Both the position numbers and the translations under genes were made by a program. Below the pieces are notes generated by a model that saw nothing but the letters and a program-made list of their open reading frames with translations, did not search any database and had not been told where the DNA came from. A stretch of 64,000 bases of DNA from Limnothrix sp. RL_2_0 (GTDB lineage: Bacteria > Cyanobacteriota > Cyanobacteriia > Cyanobacteriales > MRBY01): positions 1 through 64,000 of the forward strand of contig JAAUPR010000014.1 in NCBI GenBank assembly GCA_012033055.1, given 5' to 3'. This document shows, one piece after another, positions 49,175 through 59,453 of the stretch (positions are counted from its first letter, which is position 1; every line of letters starts with the position of its first letter).

Positions 49175-50272
49175 ATGGGCAACAGTTTCGGGCATTTATT
49201 CCGCATTACAACCTATGGAGAGTCCCATGGTGGCGGCGTTGGCGTTGTGATCGATGGTTGCCCGCCATTAGTCGAAATTTCCGAAGCCGAAATCCAGTTT
49301 GAGCTAGATCGCCGTCGTCCCGGCCAAAGCAAAATCACAACCCCCCGCAAAGAAGCCGATACCTGCGAAATCATGTCCGGCGTTTTCGAGGGCAAGACAA
49401 CGGGTACACCCATCTCAATCTTAGTGCGCAACAAAGATCAGCGTTCCAAAGATTATTCCGAGATGAAACAAAAATATCGCCCTTCCCACGCCGACTTTAC
49501 CTACGACTCCAAATACGGCATCCGTAACTACGAAGGGGGGGGACGCTCCTCCGCAAGGGAAACTATCGGTCGGGTCGCAGCCGGGGCGATCGCCAAGAAA
49601 ATTCTCCAACAATTCTCCAGCGTCGAAATTATCGGCTACGTTAAACGCATCAAAGACTGCGAAGCCCCCAACATCGACCCCAATACCGTTACCCTAGAAC
49701 AAGTAGAGAGCAACATCGTCCGTTGTCCCGATACCGAAGCCGCCGCGAAAATGGTAGATCTTATCGACACAATTCGCCGAGATAAAAATTCCATCGGTGG
49801 CGTCGTTGAATGCGTGGCCCGAAATGTCCCCAAAGGACTGGGAATGCCCGTCTTCGATAAACTAGAAGCAGACCTTGCTAAGGGTGCAATGTCCCTACCA
49901 GCCAGTAAAGGATTTGAAATTGGTTCAGGATTTGCCGGAACCTTACTCACTGGCCATGAACATAATGATGAATTCACTATCAATGCCCAGGGTGATATTC
50001 GCACAAAAACCAACCGTTCCGGCGGTGTCCAAGGTGGAATCTCCAACGGAGAGAATATAATCCTAAGAGTCGCCTTCAAACCAACTGCTACGATTGGCAA
50101 AGAACAACAAACCGCAACCCGCGACGGCGAAGCAACAACCCTCGCTGCCAAAGGCCGCCATGATCCCTGTGTGCTCCCTAGGGCCGTCCCCATGGTGGAA
50201 TCCATGGTTGCCCTTGTACTTTGTGATCACCTCCTGCGTCATCAGGGTCAATGTAAGACACTTAATCCTTAG
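49175..50272 (+). CDS. aroC: Chorismate synthase
   Basis: 365 residues. Family motifs [16 protein letters not shown] (His17-type active residue), [17 protein letters not shown], and [15 protein letters not shown] are all intact, and [28 protein letters not shown] closes the FMN site. It converts EPSP to chorismate, last step of the shikimate pathway, using reduced FMN. Start ATG 49175. The MBL hydrolase gene starts 5 nt after its stop, suggesting coupled translation. Confidence 0.97.
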   Translation: MGNSFGHLFRITTYGESHGGGVGVVIDGCPPLVEISEAEIQFELDRRRPGQSKITTPRKEADTCEIMSGVFEGKTTGTPISILVRNKDQRSKDYSEMKQKYRPSHADFTYDSKYGIRNYEGGGRSSARETIGRVAAGAIAKKILQQFSSVEIIGYVKRIKDCEAPNIDPNTVTLEQVESNIVRCPDTEAAAKMVDLIDTIRRDKNSIGGVVECVARNVPKGLGMPVFDKLEADLAKGAMSLPASKGFEIGSGFAGTLLTGHEHNDEFTINAQGDIRTKTNRSGGVQGGISNGENIILRVAFKPTATIGKEQQTATRDGEATTLAAKGRHDPCVLPRAVPMVESMVALVLCDHLLRHQGQCKTLNP

Positions 50273-50277
50273 ACGGT

Positions 50278-51138
50278 ATGACTAAATCTGCAATTGAAGA
50301 ATTTGTTGTCCAATTTTGGGGGGTACGCGGTAGTGTACCGTCGCCCGGTTTTGGCACTATTCGCTACGGGGGCAACACCTCTTGTATCGAAATTCGTGCG
50401 GCGGGTAAACGCATTATTTTTGATGCGGGTACTGGTTTAAGGAATCTTGGCAAAGAACTAGAAGGTCAGTCAAACCTCGAATTGCACATGTGTTTTACCC
50501 ATTACCACTGGGATCACATTCAGGGCTTACCATTTTTTGAACCACTCTTTCGTGCGGGGAATCGTCTGCATGTTTATGGCCAAGTGCCGGAAGAGGTGCG
50601 TCCTATGAGCCTCAAAGAGCATTTTTATCAGCGGGTACTCCACGCTAATTCGCCTATTCCTGTTGCTCAGTTAGAGGCTGACCTAGTCTTCCATGAGTTG
50701 ACCTGTGGGGAATCTTTCAATATTGGTGATGCCGCTATTTCTACGGCCCCTCTAAATCACCCGAATGGTGCGATGGGCTACCGGGTATCTTGGCAAAATA
50801 AGGCGATCGTCTATTGCACTGACACTGAGCATTTTCCTGACCATCTCGATGAGAATATTCTCAATTTGGCGCAGGATGCGGATATTTTGGTCTATGACGC
50901 GATGTACACCGATGCGGAATACCATGATCCCAAATCGCCGAAGGTTGGCTGGGGACATTCCACATGGGAAGAAGGGGTGAAAATCACAAAGGCGGCCAAT
51001 GTACGGAAATTAGCGGTCTTCCACCACGAACCGAATCATTCGGACGATATGCTCGACAAGATTGCGGCGGATCTTGCTGAAAAATGTGATCATTCTTTTC
51101 TCGCTAAGGAAAAGGCGATCGCCAGCGTATTTGATTAG
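50278..51138 (+). CDS. MBL-fold metallohydrolase
   Basis: 286 residues. Metal ligands H75, H77, D79, H80 in THYHWDHIQG, a later His in LNHPNGAMGYR, Asp in CTDTEHF, and His in HHEPNHSD. N-terminal WGVRGSVPSPGFGTIRYGGNTSC resembles the family sometimes linked to cyclic-nucleotide or PhnP-like phosphodiesterases. It is not close enough to name a substrate. Starts 5 nt after aroC, so it is probably read on the aroC mRNA. Confidence 0.85.
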   Translation: MTKSAIEEFVVQFWGVRGSVPSPGFGTIRYGGNTSCIEIRAAGKRIIFDAGTGLRNLGKELEGQSNLELHMCFTHYHWDHIQGLPFFEPLFRAGNRLHVYGQVPEEVRPMSLKEHFYQRVLHANSPIPVAQLEADLVFHELTCGESFNIGDAAISTAPLNHPNGAMGYRVSWQNKAIVYCTDTEHFPDHLDENILNLAQDADILVYDAMYTDAEYHDPKSPKVGWGHSTWEEGVKITKAANVRKLAVFHHEPNHSDDMLDKIAADLAEKCDHSFLAKEKAIASVFD

Positions 51139-51229
51139 ACATTGAAGCCATCACAACAGGATAGCTTTCCTGCACACCAGCAAAAACGTTACAACAGATA
51201 GAGATAATTTTAGACTCTATCAATTTTTC

Positions 51230-51784
51230 ATGCTGAAATTTCTGCGTAGTGCCATCGTTTCTCTCTGTCTCGTTGCCTTACTGTTGTTCCCGGCCCACTC
51301 TGCCCACGCCCTTGGTGGAAAACAACCGGCTCTCAATGAACCCGCTCCCACTTTCACTTTGGTGGGGAATAATGGTGTCGGCGAAATAGGTGATTTTTCT
51401 CTCAGTGATTATCTTGGCCAATGGGTTGTGCTGTACTTTTACCCACAAGATTTCACCTCTGGCTGTACCCTCGAAGCTCGACGTTTTCAGCAGGATCTCC
51501 CCAAATATATTGAACGCAATGTCCAAATTCTGGGTGTCAGTGTGGATGATGTCAATTCCCATGAACAATTTTGTGATGCGGAGGGCTTGACCTTTCCTCT
51601 GCTTGCTGACAGTCAAGGCAAAGTGAGTAAAAGCTATGGTTCCTACCTGACGGGTTATGCGCTGCGCCACACATATCTCATTGATCCAGAGGGACTTTTG
51701 CAGAAAGTTTATCTCGGTGTAAACCCTGCTATCCATAGTCAGGAAGTCCTTGCAGACCTTGATTCTTTCATCGCAAATTCCTAA
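51230..51784 (+). CDS. Exported PrxQ/BCP-type peroxiredoxin
   Basis: 184 residues. Signal peptide with SAHA|LGG near residue 27, so periplasmic or thylakoid-lumenal. Peroxidatic C79 in YPQDFTSGCTLEARRF. The usual PrxQ resolving Cys five residues later is absent (Arg84), but C115 in HEQFCDAEG could serve as another resolver. TSA-fold NFLLAD region and HTYLIDPEG are present. It reduces hydrogen peroxide or lipid peroxides with thioredoxin. A secreted copy may defend the photosynthetic lumen. Confidence 0.88.
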   Translation: MLKFLRSAIVSLCLVALLLFPAHSAHALGGKQPALNEPAPTFTLVGNNGVGEIGDFSLSDYLGQWVVLYFYPQDFTSGCTLEARRFQQDLPKYIERNVQILGVSVDDVNSHEQFCDAEGLTFPLLADSQGKVSKSYGSYLTGYALRHTYLIDPEGLLQKVYLGVNPAIHSQEVLADLDSFIANS

Positions 51785-51864
51785 GCTGACCTCCCCTTGA
51801 TGGGGTAAAATCTACTGGATTAAACGCTTGTTCACATCGTTGTTTTAGCAAAGAAGATTTCTCC

Positions 51865-53163
51865 ATGATTCACGATATTTTTATGCCCGCCCTCAGCTCC
51901 ACGATGACCGAGGGCAAGATCGTCTCTTGGACAAAAGCGCCGGGGGATAAAGTCGATAAAGGTGAAACCGTTGTGGTGGTGGAATCTGATAAGGCTGATA
52001 TGGATGTGGAAACTTTTAATGCGGGTTTCCTCGCAGCCATTGTTGTGGAAGCTGGAGATGAGGCTCCTGTGGGATCGGCGATCGCCTTCGTTGCAGATAC
52101 CGAAGCAGAAATCGAAGAAGCCAAGCAAAAAGCCGCTGCCTTAAAATCCGGTGGTAGTAGCCCAGCTCCCGCCGCTGCCCCCGCACCTACTGCCGTCCCA
52201 GCTCCAGCTCCCATTGCCGCAGCACCAACCCCTGCACCTGTTGCCGCAGCCCCTGCACCCGTCGTTAACGAAGGTCGCATTATTGCTTCCCCCAGAGCGA
52301 AAAAACTCGCCAAGCAATTTAGCGTTGACCTCAAAACCGTTGCCGGATCTGGCCCCCACGGTCGCATCGTTGCCGAAGATATCGAGAAAGCCGCTGGCAA
52401 AGCACCTTCTGCCCCTGTCGCAGCGCCTGTTACTACTCCTATTGCCGCCGCGAAACCTATCGCAGCCCCTGCCCCTGTTGCCGTTACTCCGGGCGAAGTT
52501 GTTCCTCTCAATACACTTCAGCAGGCAGTTGTGCGCAACATGAACGCCAGCCTCGCTGTCCCCACCTTCCATGTGGCTTACGACATTACCACTGATGCCC
52601 TTGATGCTCTCTATAAGCAGATTAAGAGTAAAGGTGTCACGATGACAGGTCTGCTTGCTAAGGCGATCGCCGTGACCCTCCAAAAGCATCCCACTGTAAA
52701 TGCTAGCTTCGGTGACAACGCGATTAAATACAGCAGCAGCATCAATATTGCCGTAGCGGTAGCTATGCCCGACGGTGGACTCATTACGCCCGTTCTTCAA
52801 GGCGCAGACCAGATGGATATTTATTCCCTCTCCCGTGCGTGGAAAGATTTAGTTGCCCGCGCCCGCACAAAACAATTACAACCCGATGAGTACAGTACTG
52901 GCACTTTCACCCTGTCAAATCTTGGTATGTTCGGTGTCAGCAGTTTTGATGCAATTTTGCCCCCCGGACAGGGTTCCATTTTGGCGATCGGTGGTTCTAC
53001 ACCTAAGGTTGTCGCCACCGCAGACGGTATGTTTGGCGTAAAGAAATCGATGACTGTCAATATCACTTGTGACCACCGCGTAATCTACGGTGCAGATGCG
53101 GCGGCATTCCTTAAAGATTTGGCTGATTTAATCGAGAACAATACGCACTCTTTAACGCTGTAG
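51865..53163 (+). CDS. pdhC: Dihydrolipoamide acetyltransferase (pyruvate dehydrogenase E2)
   Basis: 432 residues. N-terminal lipoyl domain with lipoylated K43 in ESDKADMD, an Ala/Pro-rich swinging arm (about 95-140), a peripheral-subunit-binding domain (about 143-180, ASPRAKKLAKQFSVDLKTVAGSGPHGRIVAEDI), a second Ala/Pro linker, and a catalytic acetyltransferase core ending in CDHRVIYGADAAAFL (catalytic His). It transfers acetyl from lipoate to CoA in the pyruvate dehydrogenase complex. The gene is monocistronic; other PDH genes are elsewhere. Confidence 0.95.
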   Translation: MIHDIFMPALSSTMTEGKIVSWTKAPGDKVDKGETVVVVESDKADMDVETFNAGFLAAIVVEAGDEAPVGSAIAFVADTEAEIEEAKQKAAALKSGGSSPAPAAAPAPTAVPAPAPIAAAPTPAPVAAAPAPVVNEGRIIASPRAKKLAKQFSVDLKTVAGSGPHGRIVAEDIEKAAGKAPSAPVAAPVTTPIAAAKPIAAPAPVAVTPGEVVPLNTLQQAVVRNMNASLAVPTFHVAYDITTDALDALYKQIKSKGVTMTGLLAKAIAVTLQKHPTVNASFGDNAIKYSSSINIAVAVAMPDGGLITPVLQGADQMDIYSLSRAWKDLVARARTKQLQPDEYSTGTFTLSNLGMFGVSSFDAILPPGQGSILAIGGSTPKVVATADGMFGVKKSMTVNITCDHRVIYGADAAAFLKDLADLIENNTHSLTL

Positions 53164-53217
53164 AAATTTTAATTTGCCGTAGTTAATTAAGTAGTCAATA
53201 CAATCTACATTTGTAAT

Positions 53218-53245
53218 GCCCTTCATTTTTTGAGGGGCTTTTTTT
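53218..53245 (+). terminator. Terminator of pdhC
   Basis: 8-bp stem GCCCTTCA / TGAGGGGC (one wobble) with a T-rich loop, then T7. Position is 54 nt after the stop. Confidence 0.88.
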
Positions 53246-53280
53246 ATAGCAAAAAAACTTTTTGATCAGGAAAAGTGACA

Positions 53281-53649
53281 CTATTTTGCTAAATCTTGAC
53301 CAATCATAATGCGATGTCCGTCAATCGTTCTAATCCCAAATTCACGCATTTTCCAAGGTTCATTTTTGAGGGGTTTGGTAATCTCAGCTCCTTTTGACAA
53401 GACGGATGCATAGTATTCATCCACGTTATCAACGACAAAATAACCAAAGTAAGCATGGTCTCCCAATTCACTGGCAGGGGTTGCATCAGGGCAATATCCA
53501 GCCATAATGCGACAATTATCTTTTACAAACATTCGCCACCCCGGATCACCTATTTCGTTGACGGTAAAACCGAGAACATCGCGATAAAAGATGGCGGATC
53601 TTTCTAGATTAACGACAGCTAAAACATAGATTGTGCTCTGAATATTCAT
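53281..53649 (-). CDS. VOC-superfamily (glyoxalase/bleomycin-resistance-like) protein
   Basis: 122 residues. It begins with a betaalphabeta unit (TIYVLAVVNLERSAIFYRDVLGF) and ends with a second, GIRTIDGHRIMIGQ. The VOC pattern matches but only a few metal-ligand residues are discernible, so substrate and metal are open. Could act on a small metabolite or bind one without catalysis. No neighbour suggests a role. Start ATG 53649. Confidence 0.8.
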   Translation of the reverse strand: MNIQSTIYVLAVVNLERSAIFYRDVLGFTVNEIGDPGWRMFVKDNCRIMAGYCPDATPASELGDHAYFGYFVVDNVDEYYASVLSKGAEITKPLKNEPWKMREFGIRTIDGHRIMIGQDLAK

Positions 53650-53710
53650 GGGTGATCGCCTGCACTATTTCCCTCATTTTACAAACCTTCCAGCCCGATA
53701 TTGTGCCGAC

Positions 53711-53742
53711 AAAAAAAAAGAGACAGCCCAAGGGACTGCCTC
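53711..53742 (-). terminator. Terminator of psbV
   Basis: On the minus strand GAGGCAGTCC / GGGCTGTCTC (10 pairs, two G-U) with a CTT loop and a T9 tail. The gene stop lies 57 nt upstream on that strand. Confidence 0.88.
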
Positions 53743-53798
53743 CAGATAATTTTCAAGATGTTATAAAAAAATTTAATTTCCTAAAGACAAACTAAACA

Positions 53799-54311
53799 CT
53801 AGTTAATCTCTTTACCACCACCCCAGTAGTCGCCACGAACATTTGCTTGGACAAGTACGAAGCCGGAAACATTCTGAAGATCTTCTTCATTGTAGTTTCT
53901 CATGATGTTCCAGATGTCTGCGCGAGTTGTGTTGGGGTGAAGCTGCTCGAGATCCACTTCACTGTCGTAGGAAGTAGGGTTCTTAAGGAAGTCCACCATA
54001 GCGAGGATATTGTCGCGGCGAGGGTCTGCACCTTCAAGGTCATAGGAAGAGAGACTTACGTTGGGATTACCCTTGGTACGTCCGCTGTTGTGACACTGAG
54101 AACAGGTGCTATAGAAAAGACGCTCACCCTTAGCAACTTGCGCGTCACTAAGAACAACGGTTTCAGATTCACTGAGGTTCACAGTACGGTCTGATTCTCT
54201 CAGTTCTGTTGCATTTGCCATGCCTGTGTTGAGTTGCCAAAACAGTAAAACAAAGGCGGTGATTCCGAAAATAATTTTTTTGAGTGGGTCAATCCCCAGC
54301 ATCTTATTCAT
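53799..54311 (-). CDS. psbV: Photosystem II cytochrome c550 (PsbV)
   Basis: 170 residues. Signal peptide (14-34, cleavage after MANA), haem site C70-SQ-C73-H74, and second axial His in QLHPN (H125). PRRDNILAMVDFLKNPTSYD and WGGGKE match PsbV. Extrinsic lumenal protein stabilising the Mn4Ca oxygen-evolving cluster. The usual C-terminal IYY is replaced by EIN. Start ATG 54311, SD GAGG 6 nt upstream. Own terminator downstream. Confidence 0.93.
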   Translation of the reverse strand: MNKMLGIDPLKKIIFGITAFVLLFWQLNTGMANATELRESDRTVNLSESETVVLSDAQVAKGERLFYSTCSQCHNSGRTKGNPNVSLSSYDLEGADPRRDNILAMVDFLKNPTSYDSEVDLEQLHPNTTRADIWNIMRNYNEEDLQNVSGFVLVQANVRGDYWGGGKEIN

Positions 54312-54793
54312 GTTTTTCCTCTATACAGCAATAAAGTAATAAATCTATCTCCACTTATTTAACTGTGAAGGCAGTCCCACAGGCAAGAATTTATCGTTGC
54401 TCTAGGTATATCTCTCTACTACTTTTTGACTTGGTGATAGTTTTGGGGGCGATCGCCTGCAAACCATACTTATGATGCCATTGACGGGAATTGTTCTTGG
54501 GAAACTGTAAAAAATAGCAATGTTTTAAGGATGATTAAGGAAATCTTTGCTTTTTGTATACTTCGCTACTTTTTGCAGATATTTTTGTGATTTTTGCTAC
54601 GATTTTAGGTGAGCGGCTTGAATCACGTCTATGAGATATTTAGCTCTCTACTTTGTGTAAACCATGGAACGGCGATCGCCAGATGGAATCACGCCTAGAC
54701 GCTGGTCAACTCACTGAACTTTCTATTTTTTAACGGGATAGTGGCGTTATTGATACACCACAATTTCTTCTTGGATTACGGACTGAATGAATC
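54312..54793. other. Divergent intergenic region upstream of psbV
   Basis: 482 nt between psbV (minus) and the peptidoglycan-binding protein (plus). I see two HIP1 sites and no ORF, tRNA or terminator. It must hold the psbV promoter; it cannot be pinpointed by eye. Confidence 0.4.
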
Positions 54794-55150
54794 ATGAACA
54801 ATGCTACTTTGACTGCTCCTATCAACCGTCACGCCCTAGACTCCCTAGAGCCAGATTTTCTACAGATGGGCGATCGCGGTGAAGCGGTCAAAAATCTCCA
54901 ACAAGCATTATCTGATTTCGATTTATATCGGGGGGCACTCGATGGTGAGTTTGGTGGTAGGACAAGCAATGCTGTGTCTTTATTGCAACGGCGCTTAGGG
55001 CTAGAAGCTACTGGCTCCTTTGATCACTCGACTTGGTATGGTTTGTCCTTCTGGACGGATGAGGCGGCAACCCCAGTATCGCAGCGACGCAGTACTGGTA
55101 ACTGGACTCCTTTTCAGCGGGCAGCAAAGTTTTTCGGCTTCGGTGTTTAA
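54794..55150 (+). CDS. Peptidoglycan-binding (PG_binding_1) domain protein
   Basis: 118 residues. One PG_binding_1 fold at about 25-82: LQMGDRGEAVKNLQQALSDF, YRGALDGEFGGRTSNAVSLLQRR, then the terminal WYGL. No signal peptide is seen, which is unusual for a wall-binding module. It may be exported by another route or act in the cytoplasm. Last 30 residues are basic and aromatic. Downstream gene is convergent sirB with only 16 nt between. Confidence 0.78.
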   Translation: MNNATLTAPINRHALDSLEPDFLQMGDRGEAVKNLQQALSDFDLYRGALDGEFGGRTSNAVSLLQRRLGLEATGSFDHSTWYGLSFWTDEAATPVSQRRSTGNWTPFQRAAKFFGFGV

Positions 55151-55166
55151 AATCAGACAACATCAA

Positions 55167-55868
55167 TTAACTCTGCAAAATTTGGGCGATCGCCGCTACG
55201 CAGTCCGGTTGTGTGCCAAAGGGTTGCCCTAGATGAAATTTAATTTGCGGATAGTCTTGTTGTAACTGCTGGATCTGGGTGGCGATCGCCGCCGGGATTT
55301 TGCCAGAAAACAGAAAATAAGGCACAACACAAACCTCTGAGATACTCTCTTCGACTACCAAGGCAACCATGTCTTGTAGAGATGGCTCTGTCGCCCAATA
55401 AGCGGCTTTAGCTTGTAACGATTGGGCTAAGGCTTCGATCCTCTGATTTGCGCCTGTACGGCGGCTACCATGGGCTAATAGAATATTTTTTGCCTTAGGG
55501 TATTGCCCAAATTGTGGCTGCAAAAAAGGGGTTAATGGTCCACCGGCTCCCAAATAATCTAAAACTTCGATTTGAACGGCTGGAAATTGTGACTGTAGGA
55601 CGGCGATCGCCTCTGGAATATCCTCCCGCACATGGACACCGGGGGAGAGAAATAGCGGCAATATTTGCAGATACTGTGTTTCAGAACCCTGATGCTGAAG
55701 CAAAAATTTGCCAATCTCATCCGTGAGAGAACTGTCCGTACATTCCAAATAAGCCCCCAATACAGGCTGCTGCAATTTCATTTTCACATGTGCCATCAGT
55801 GCCGTAAATTCTTGGCAGTACACCTCGCTATAACTCCCATGCACCACCACCACCGATAATCGCTGCAT
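55167..55868 (-). CDS. sirB: Sirohydrochlorin ferrochelatase/CbiX-like chelatase
   Basis: 233 residues from ATG 55868; GTG 55874 also fits (GGAG sits just upstream of both). Two CbiX-type halves are present: the N-terminal half has VVHGSYSEVY and LFLSPGVHVREDIP, and the second has LLAHGSRRTGANQ and VVPYFLFSGKIP. Conserved His in each half bind the metal. It inserts Fe (sirohaem) or Co (cobalamin) into sirohydrochlorin. Sirohaem serves nitrite and sulfite reductases, both ferredoxin-dependent. Confidence 0.88.
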   Translation of the reverse strand: MQRLSVVVVHGSYSEVYCQEFTALMAHVKMKLQQPVLGAYLECTDSSLTDEIGKFLLQHQGSETQYLQILPLFLSPGVHVREDIPEAIAVLQSQFPAVQIEVLDYLGAGGPLTPFLQPQFGQYPKAKNILLAHGSRRTGANQRIEALAQSLQAKAAYWATEPSLQDMVALVVEESISEVCVVPYFLFSGKIPAAIATQIQQLQQDYPQIKFHLGQPFGTQPDCVAAIAQILQS

Positions 55869-56006
55869 TCCCACTCCGCCTTACTTCCTCTCTAAACAAA
55901 AATTATAAAAAGACTCGCCCCATCCCGCAGAAATTTCCCAGAACTATTCCTGAGAGAATCACCTTAAGTTACGATATGACGAGGAAAATAATGGGGGAGT
56001 TGCGCT

Positions 56007-56570
56007 GTGCAATGTCCGAAATGTCGAGAGGTTGAGCTAAGTGACGTGGTGCTAAATGGTGATCTAACCAGCTATCACTGCGAAAAATGTGAAGGGGATT
56101 GGCTGTCCGGCGAACGTTACCAAGCTTGGCAAAATACCCAAGATCGCCCCAAAATCGTCAACACAGTCCTCACGAATTTAGACGAGGTCGTGGAAGCCGC
56201 TGAAACCGATAATAAAGCCGCCCTGTGCCCAGAATGTCGCCGTTATCTCTCCCGCGTAAAAGTCCCGGTAGATCAGCCCTTTTATCTAGAGCGTTGCCCG
56301 GAATGTAGTGGTTTTTGGTGCGATCGCCGCGAATGGGATATTTTGCAAAAATTGAGCCTACACACCAATCTCGAATATATTTTCACCAGCGAATGGCAAC
56401 AGAAAGTTCGGGATCAACAGCATTCCGTCAGCGAGCGACAAGCCCTAATTCAAAAACTAGGCAAAGATCTCGCGGTAGAAGTATTTGACCTCGGCAAAAA
56501 ACTCGAAGCCAATAAAAATGGAGACTTTGCGGTGGCCTATCTTGCTCGACAAGTGACCGAAAATTCCTAG
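56007..56570 (+). CDS. Zinc-ribbon (TFIIB-type) protein
   Basis: 187 residues from GTG 56007. Four CxxC motifs form two TFIIB-type zinc ribbons: C3-C6 with C25-C28, and C74-C77 with C97-C100, each followed by a GDWL or GFWC segment. The C-terminal part is helical and charged. Such proteins occur in cyanobacteria with no assigned role, probably in nucleic-acid or protein binding. It overlaps no neighbour. Own terminator. Confidence 0.78.
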   Translation: MQCPKCREVELSDVVLNGDLTSYHCEKCEGDWLSGERYQAWQNTQDRPKIVNTVLTNLDEVVEAAETDNKAALCPECRRYLSRVKVPVDQPFYLERCPECSGFWCDRREWDILQKLSLHTNLEYIFTSEWQQKVRDQQHSVSERQALIQKLGKDLAVEVFDLGKKLEANKNGDFAVAYLARQVTENS

Positions 56571-56614
56571 GGAATGATTGCTTTTACAGAGCATTACCCA
56601 TTATTTTGCCGACA

Positions 56615-56653
56615 AAAAAGGGACTGGATCAATTAACGATTTAGCCCCTTTTT
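56615..56653. terminator. Bidirectional terminator between the zinc-ribbon and pheT genes
   Basis: AAAAAGGG / CCCTTTTT, with a CTGGATC / GATTTAG inner stem around one mismatch. It has T-runs on both strands, so it can stop both convergent genes. Confidence 0.85.
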
Positions 56654-56670
56654 AGTTGATTCTTACAGAG

Positions 56671-59097
56671 TTAACTTCTCAATGTGACCTTAAATTTTTT
56701 CACCAAAGCGTCCCGTACTTTCTGGTGAACCGGGTCAATCTCTGCGTCAGTTAACGTGCGATCGCCAGCCCGATATTTCAGACTAAAAGCCAAACTCCGC
56801 TGACCGTCCGGCGCATGTTCCCCACGATATTCATCAAACAGTTCCATGCCAACCAAGAGCTTTTTCGCCGCCTTTTGCATCGCCATTTGCATATCGCCTA
56901 CCGCCGCATCTGTACCGACAAAAAACGCCAAATCCCGTTCCACCGCCGGATAAGTCGAAAAAGTCTTAAACACAGGCACAGTTTGCGAAGGACGACTGAG
57001 TACCGATTGCAGCATTTCCAGTTTTAGCTCAAACACATACACCGCATCCATCAAATCCTTTTCCTGACGCACTTCGGGATGCACTTGCCCAAAGATGCCC
57101 ACCGGACGACCTTGCAGCCATAACGATGCCGTACGACCGGGATGAAGCATTTCGTTACTCGTATCCGGACGGTAGGAAATATCGAGATTGAGCTGGGTAA
57201 ACACCGCTTCCAAAATGCCTTTCGCCTCAAACCAAGTCATCGGCTGACCTTTGCCGCCCGTTGTCCATTTACCGTCGGGAATCAATTCACCACCCAAAAT
57301 CCCTGCGAGGGAATCCGCTTCGGCATAATCTTCCCCTTCTAGCCAAAAAATCCGACCAATTTCAAAGGCATTTAACGCGCCATTGCCACGGGCTTGATTG
57401 TAGGCAAAAGCGTCAATTAATCCGGTTAATAGTTCTTTGCGGAGGGCGGAATATTCCACAAATAAGGGATTACTGAGGGTGATGTCCGCGAGTTCTGGCT
57501 TGACAAGGGAATAGTGAACAACTTCTGTCAAACCTACACCCCGGAAACTTTCGCGCAATTTCCGATTCACTTTTTCGGCGGGGGAAAGATAGCCTGTTGC
57601 GGATTGGCTGGGCAGGGTATCGCAAAAATTATCGTAACCATAGAGCCGTGCAACTTCTTCGATGAGGTCAATTTCCCGCTCTAAATCGCGGTAACGGTAG
57701 GGGGGCACGGTCACGTCCCAAACGCCTTCGCCAGTGGATTCAAGCTGACAACCTAAGTCTGTCAAGATACGTTCGACATCGGCAAGGGGTACATCAAAAA
57801 TTTCGCCATCTTTGCGGGCATGACCCAAAATTTCATGGACACGCTGTAAACGTAATGGAATTTTCGGGCGAGCATTGGGATCTGGGCGACTGTCTTGGCT
57901 GCCACTGCTAACAACTTTGCCCCCAGCTAATTCTTCAAGGAGGGCGATCGCCCGTTGAGCAGCACGATCCAATTCAACCTGATTTACCCCCCGCTCATAA
58001 CGCGTTGAAGCCTCACTCCGCAAAGATTGAGACCGCGACGATCGCCGGACAGTTACCGGGTCAAACAAGGCAGCCTCCAACACAATATTTTCAGTGCCAC
58101 CATGGACTTCCGTCTCTTCGCCCCCCATGACTCCAGCTAGCGCAACGGGAACATCCCCCGCCGTAATCACAAGGTTTTGCTCGCCTAATTTCCGTTCCTG
58201 ACCATCGAGGGTTTTAAGGACTTCACCTTCTGTTGCAAACCGCACACCAAGGGTTACCGCGTCAGAGCCAGCCACCTGCTGCAACCGTTCCCGATCAAAA
58301 GCATGGAGGGGCTGCCCCCATTCCAACAGCACATAATTAGTGATGTCCACCACATTATTAATCGGACGAGTACCCGCCGCTTGGAGCCGGAATTTTAGCC
58401 AGTCGGGGGAAGGCTGAACTTTTAACCCCTCAATCACCGTGCCAATATATGCAGAACAAGCCTCTGGATTAGGGACGGCGATCGCCAAAGATTTATCCCC
58501 AGACTCCACCACAGGAATCTCCGGTAACCTCACCTCAACCCCCGTCAGAGCCGCCACCTCCCTCGCAACCCCCACCATACTCAGCGCATCAGCCCGATTT
58601 GCCGTCGCCGTTAGATCCAACACCACATCATCCAAGCCCAACAACGGACGCACATCCATCCCCGGCAACAGATCCCCCTGCCCAAAAATATAAATACCCT
58701 CAGAATCCTTTTCCAAACCCAACTCCGAAAGCGAGCAAATCATCCCAGAAGATTGCACACCCCGCAATTTAGTCGGCTTTAACCTCAGATCCACAGTCGG
58801 CAAATAAGTCCCCAAAGTCGCCACAGGCACAAAAATATCAGCACAGACATTCTTCGCACCACAGACAATCGTTGACAGCTCATCAGCACCAATATCCACC
58901 TGACACACACTAAGCTTATCCGCATCCGGGTGAGGCTCACGAGTCACAACCTTACCAACAACCACCCCATCAGCAAGGCTACGGCGATCTTCAATTTCTT
59001 CCACCTCAAACCCTGCAACAGTTAAGGTCTTCGCCAACGCTTCAGGCGACAGAGTAATATCAACAAATTCTTTTAACCAGTTCAGGGAAATCCGCAT
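56671..59097 (-). CDS. pheT: Phenylalanyl-tRNA synthetase beta subunit
   Basis: 808 residues. [14 protein letters not shown] start, tRNA-binding OB fold (about 40-150), B3/B4 (about 210-390), B5 helical domain with a Pro-rich start (about 405-475), catalytic-like module, and the C-terminal FDX-ACB domain (about 715-808, [14 protein letters not shown] to VTLRS). With PheS it charges tRNA-Phe, whose gene is also in this window. pheS is absent nearby, as is usual in cyanobacteria. Start ATG 59097. Confidence 0.96.
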   Translation of the reverse strand: MRISLNWLKEFVDITLSPEALAKTLTVAGFEVEEIEDRRSLADGVVVGKVVTREPHPDADKLSVCQVDIGADELSTIVCGAKNVCADIFVPVATLGTYLPTVDLRLKPTKLRGVQSSGMICSLSELGLEKDSEGIYIFGQGDLLPGMDVRPLLGLDDVVLDLTATANRADALSMVGVAREVAALTGVEVRLPEIPVVESGDKSLAIAVPNPEACSAYIGTVIEGLKVQPSPDWLKFRLQAAGTRPINNVVDITNYVLLEWGQPLHAFDRERLQQVAGSDAVTLGVRFATEGEVLKTLDGQERKLGEQNLVITAGDVPVALAGVMGGEETEVHGGTENIVLEAALFDPVTVRRSSRSQSLRSEASTRYERGVNQVELDRAAQRAIALLEELAGGKVVSSGSQDSRPDPNARPKIPLRLQRVHEILGHARKDGEIFDVPLADVERILTDLGCQLESTGEGVWDVTVPPYRYRDLEREIDLIEEVARLYGYDNFCDTLPSQSATGYLSPAEKVNRKLRESFRGVGLTEVVHYSLVKPELADITLSNPLFVEYSALRKELLTGLIDAFAYNQARGNGALNAFEIGRIFWLEGEDYAEADSLAGILGGELIPDGKWTTGGKGQPMTWFEAKGILEAVFTQLNLDISYRPDTSNEMLHPGRTASLWLQGRPVGIFGQVHPEVRQEKDLMDAVYVFELKLEMLQSVLSRPSQTVPVFKTFSTYPAVERDLAFFVGTDAAVGDMQMAMQKAAKKLLVGMELFDEYRGEHAPDGQRSLAFSLKYRAGDRTLTDAEIDPVHQKVRDALVKKFKVTLRS

Positions 59098-59453
59098 TGA
59101 CTTGGGGGCATTACATTAGGGTTCAAAGAACTTATTCTAAACGTTTTCCTTCCTTTTCCCGTGGAAAACTTGCCTGCCGAGAACACCTTTTCCTCCCCCA
59201 CTCCAGATAATCCAGCCCCATCGAGAAACCACCACAGTGCTGAGACCCCTCTACAAAGGTTTAGGATTGTGGGATATGCTGTTGTTAGTATATTGAAAAA
59301 ATTGCGATTCTTTCCTGAACGATCAGTCATATCGAAACACTGGGATATGATGGAATTGCAGATAACTTTTTGATTGTCTTCAGTTATTTTCTGCCCCTAC
59401 TATTTGATCAGCCGCATTACGTGGTGATCCCACGCGACGCAAGGTGACTCTGC
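59098..59453. other. Divergent intergenic region between pheT and spkB
   Basis: 356 nt. It contains the pheT promoter (minus) and that of the kinase (plus). The only repeat I see is TGGGATATG, twice (about 59271 and 59341). AAGGTGA just before the kinase ATG may act as SD. No RNA gene or ORF. Confidence 0.4.
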
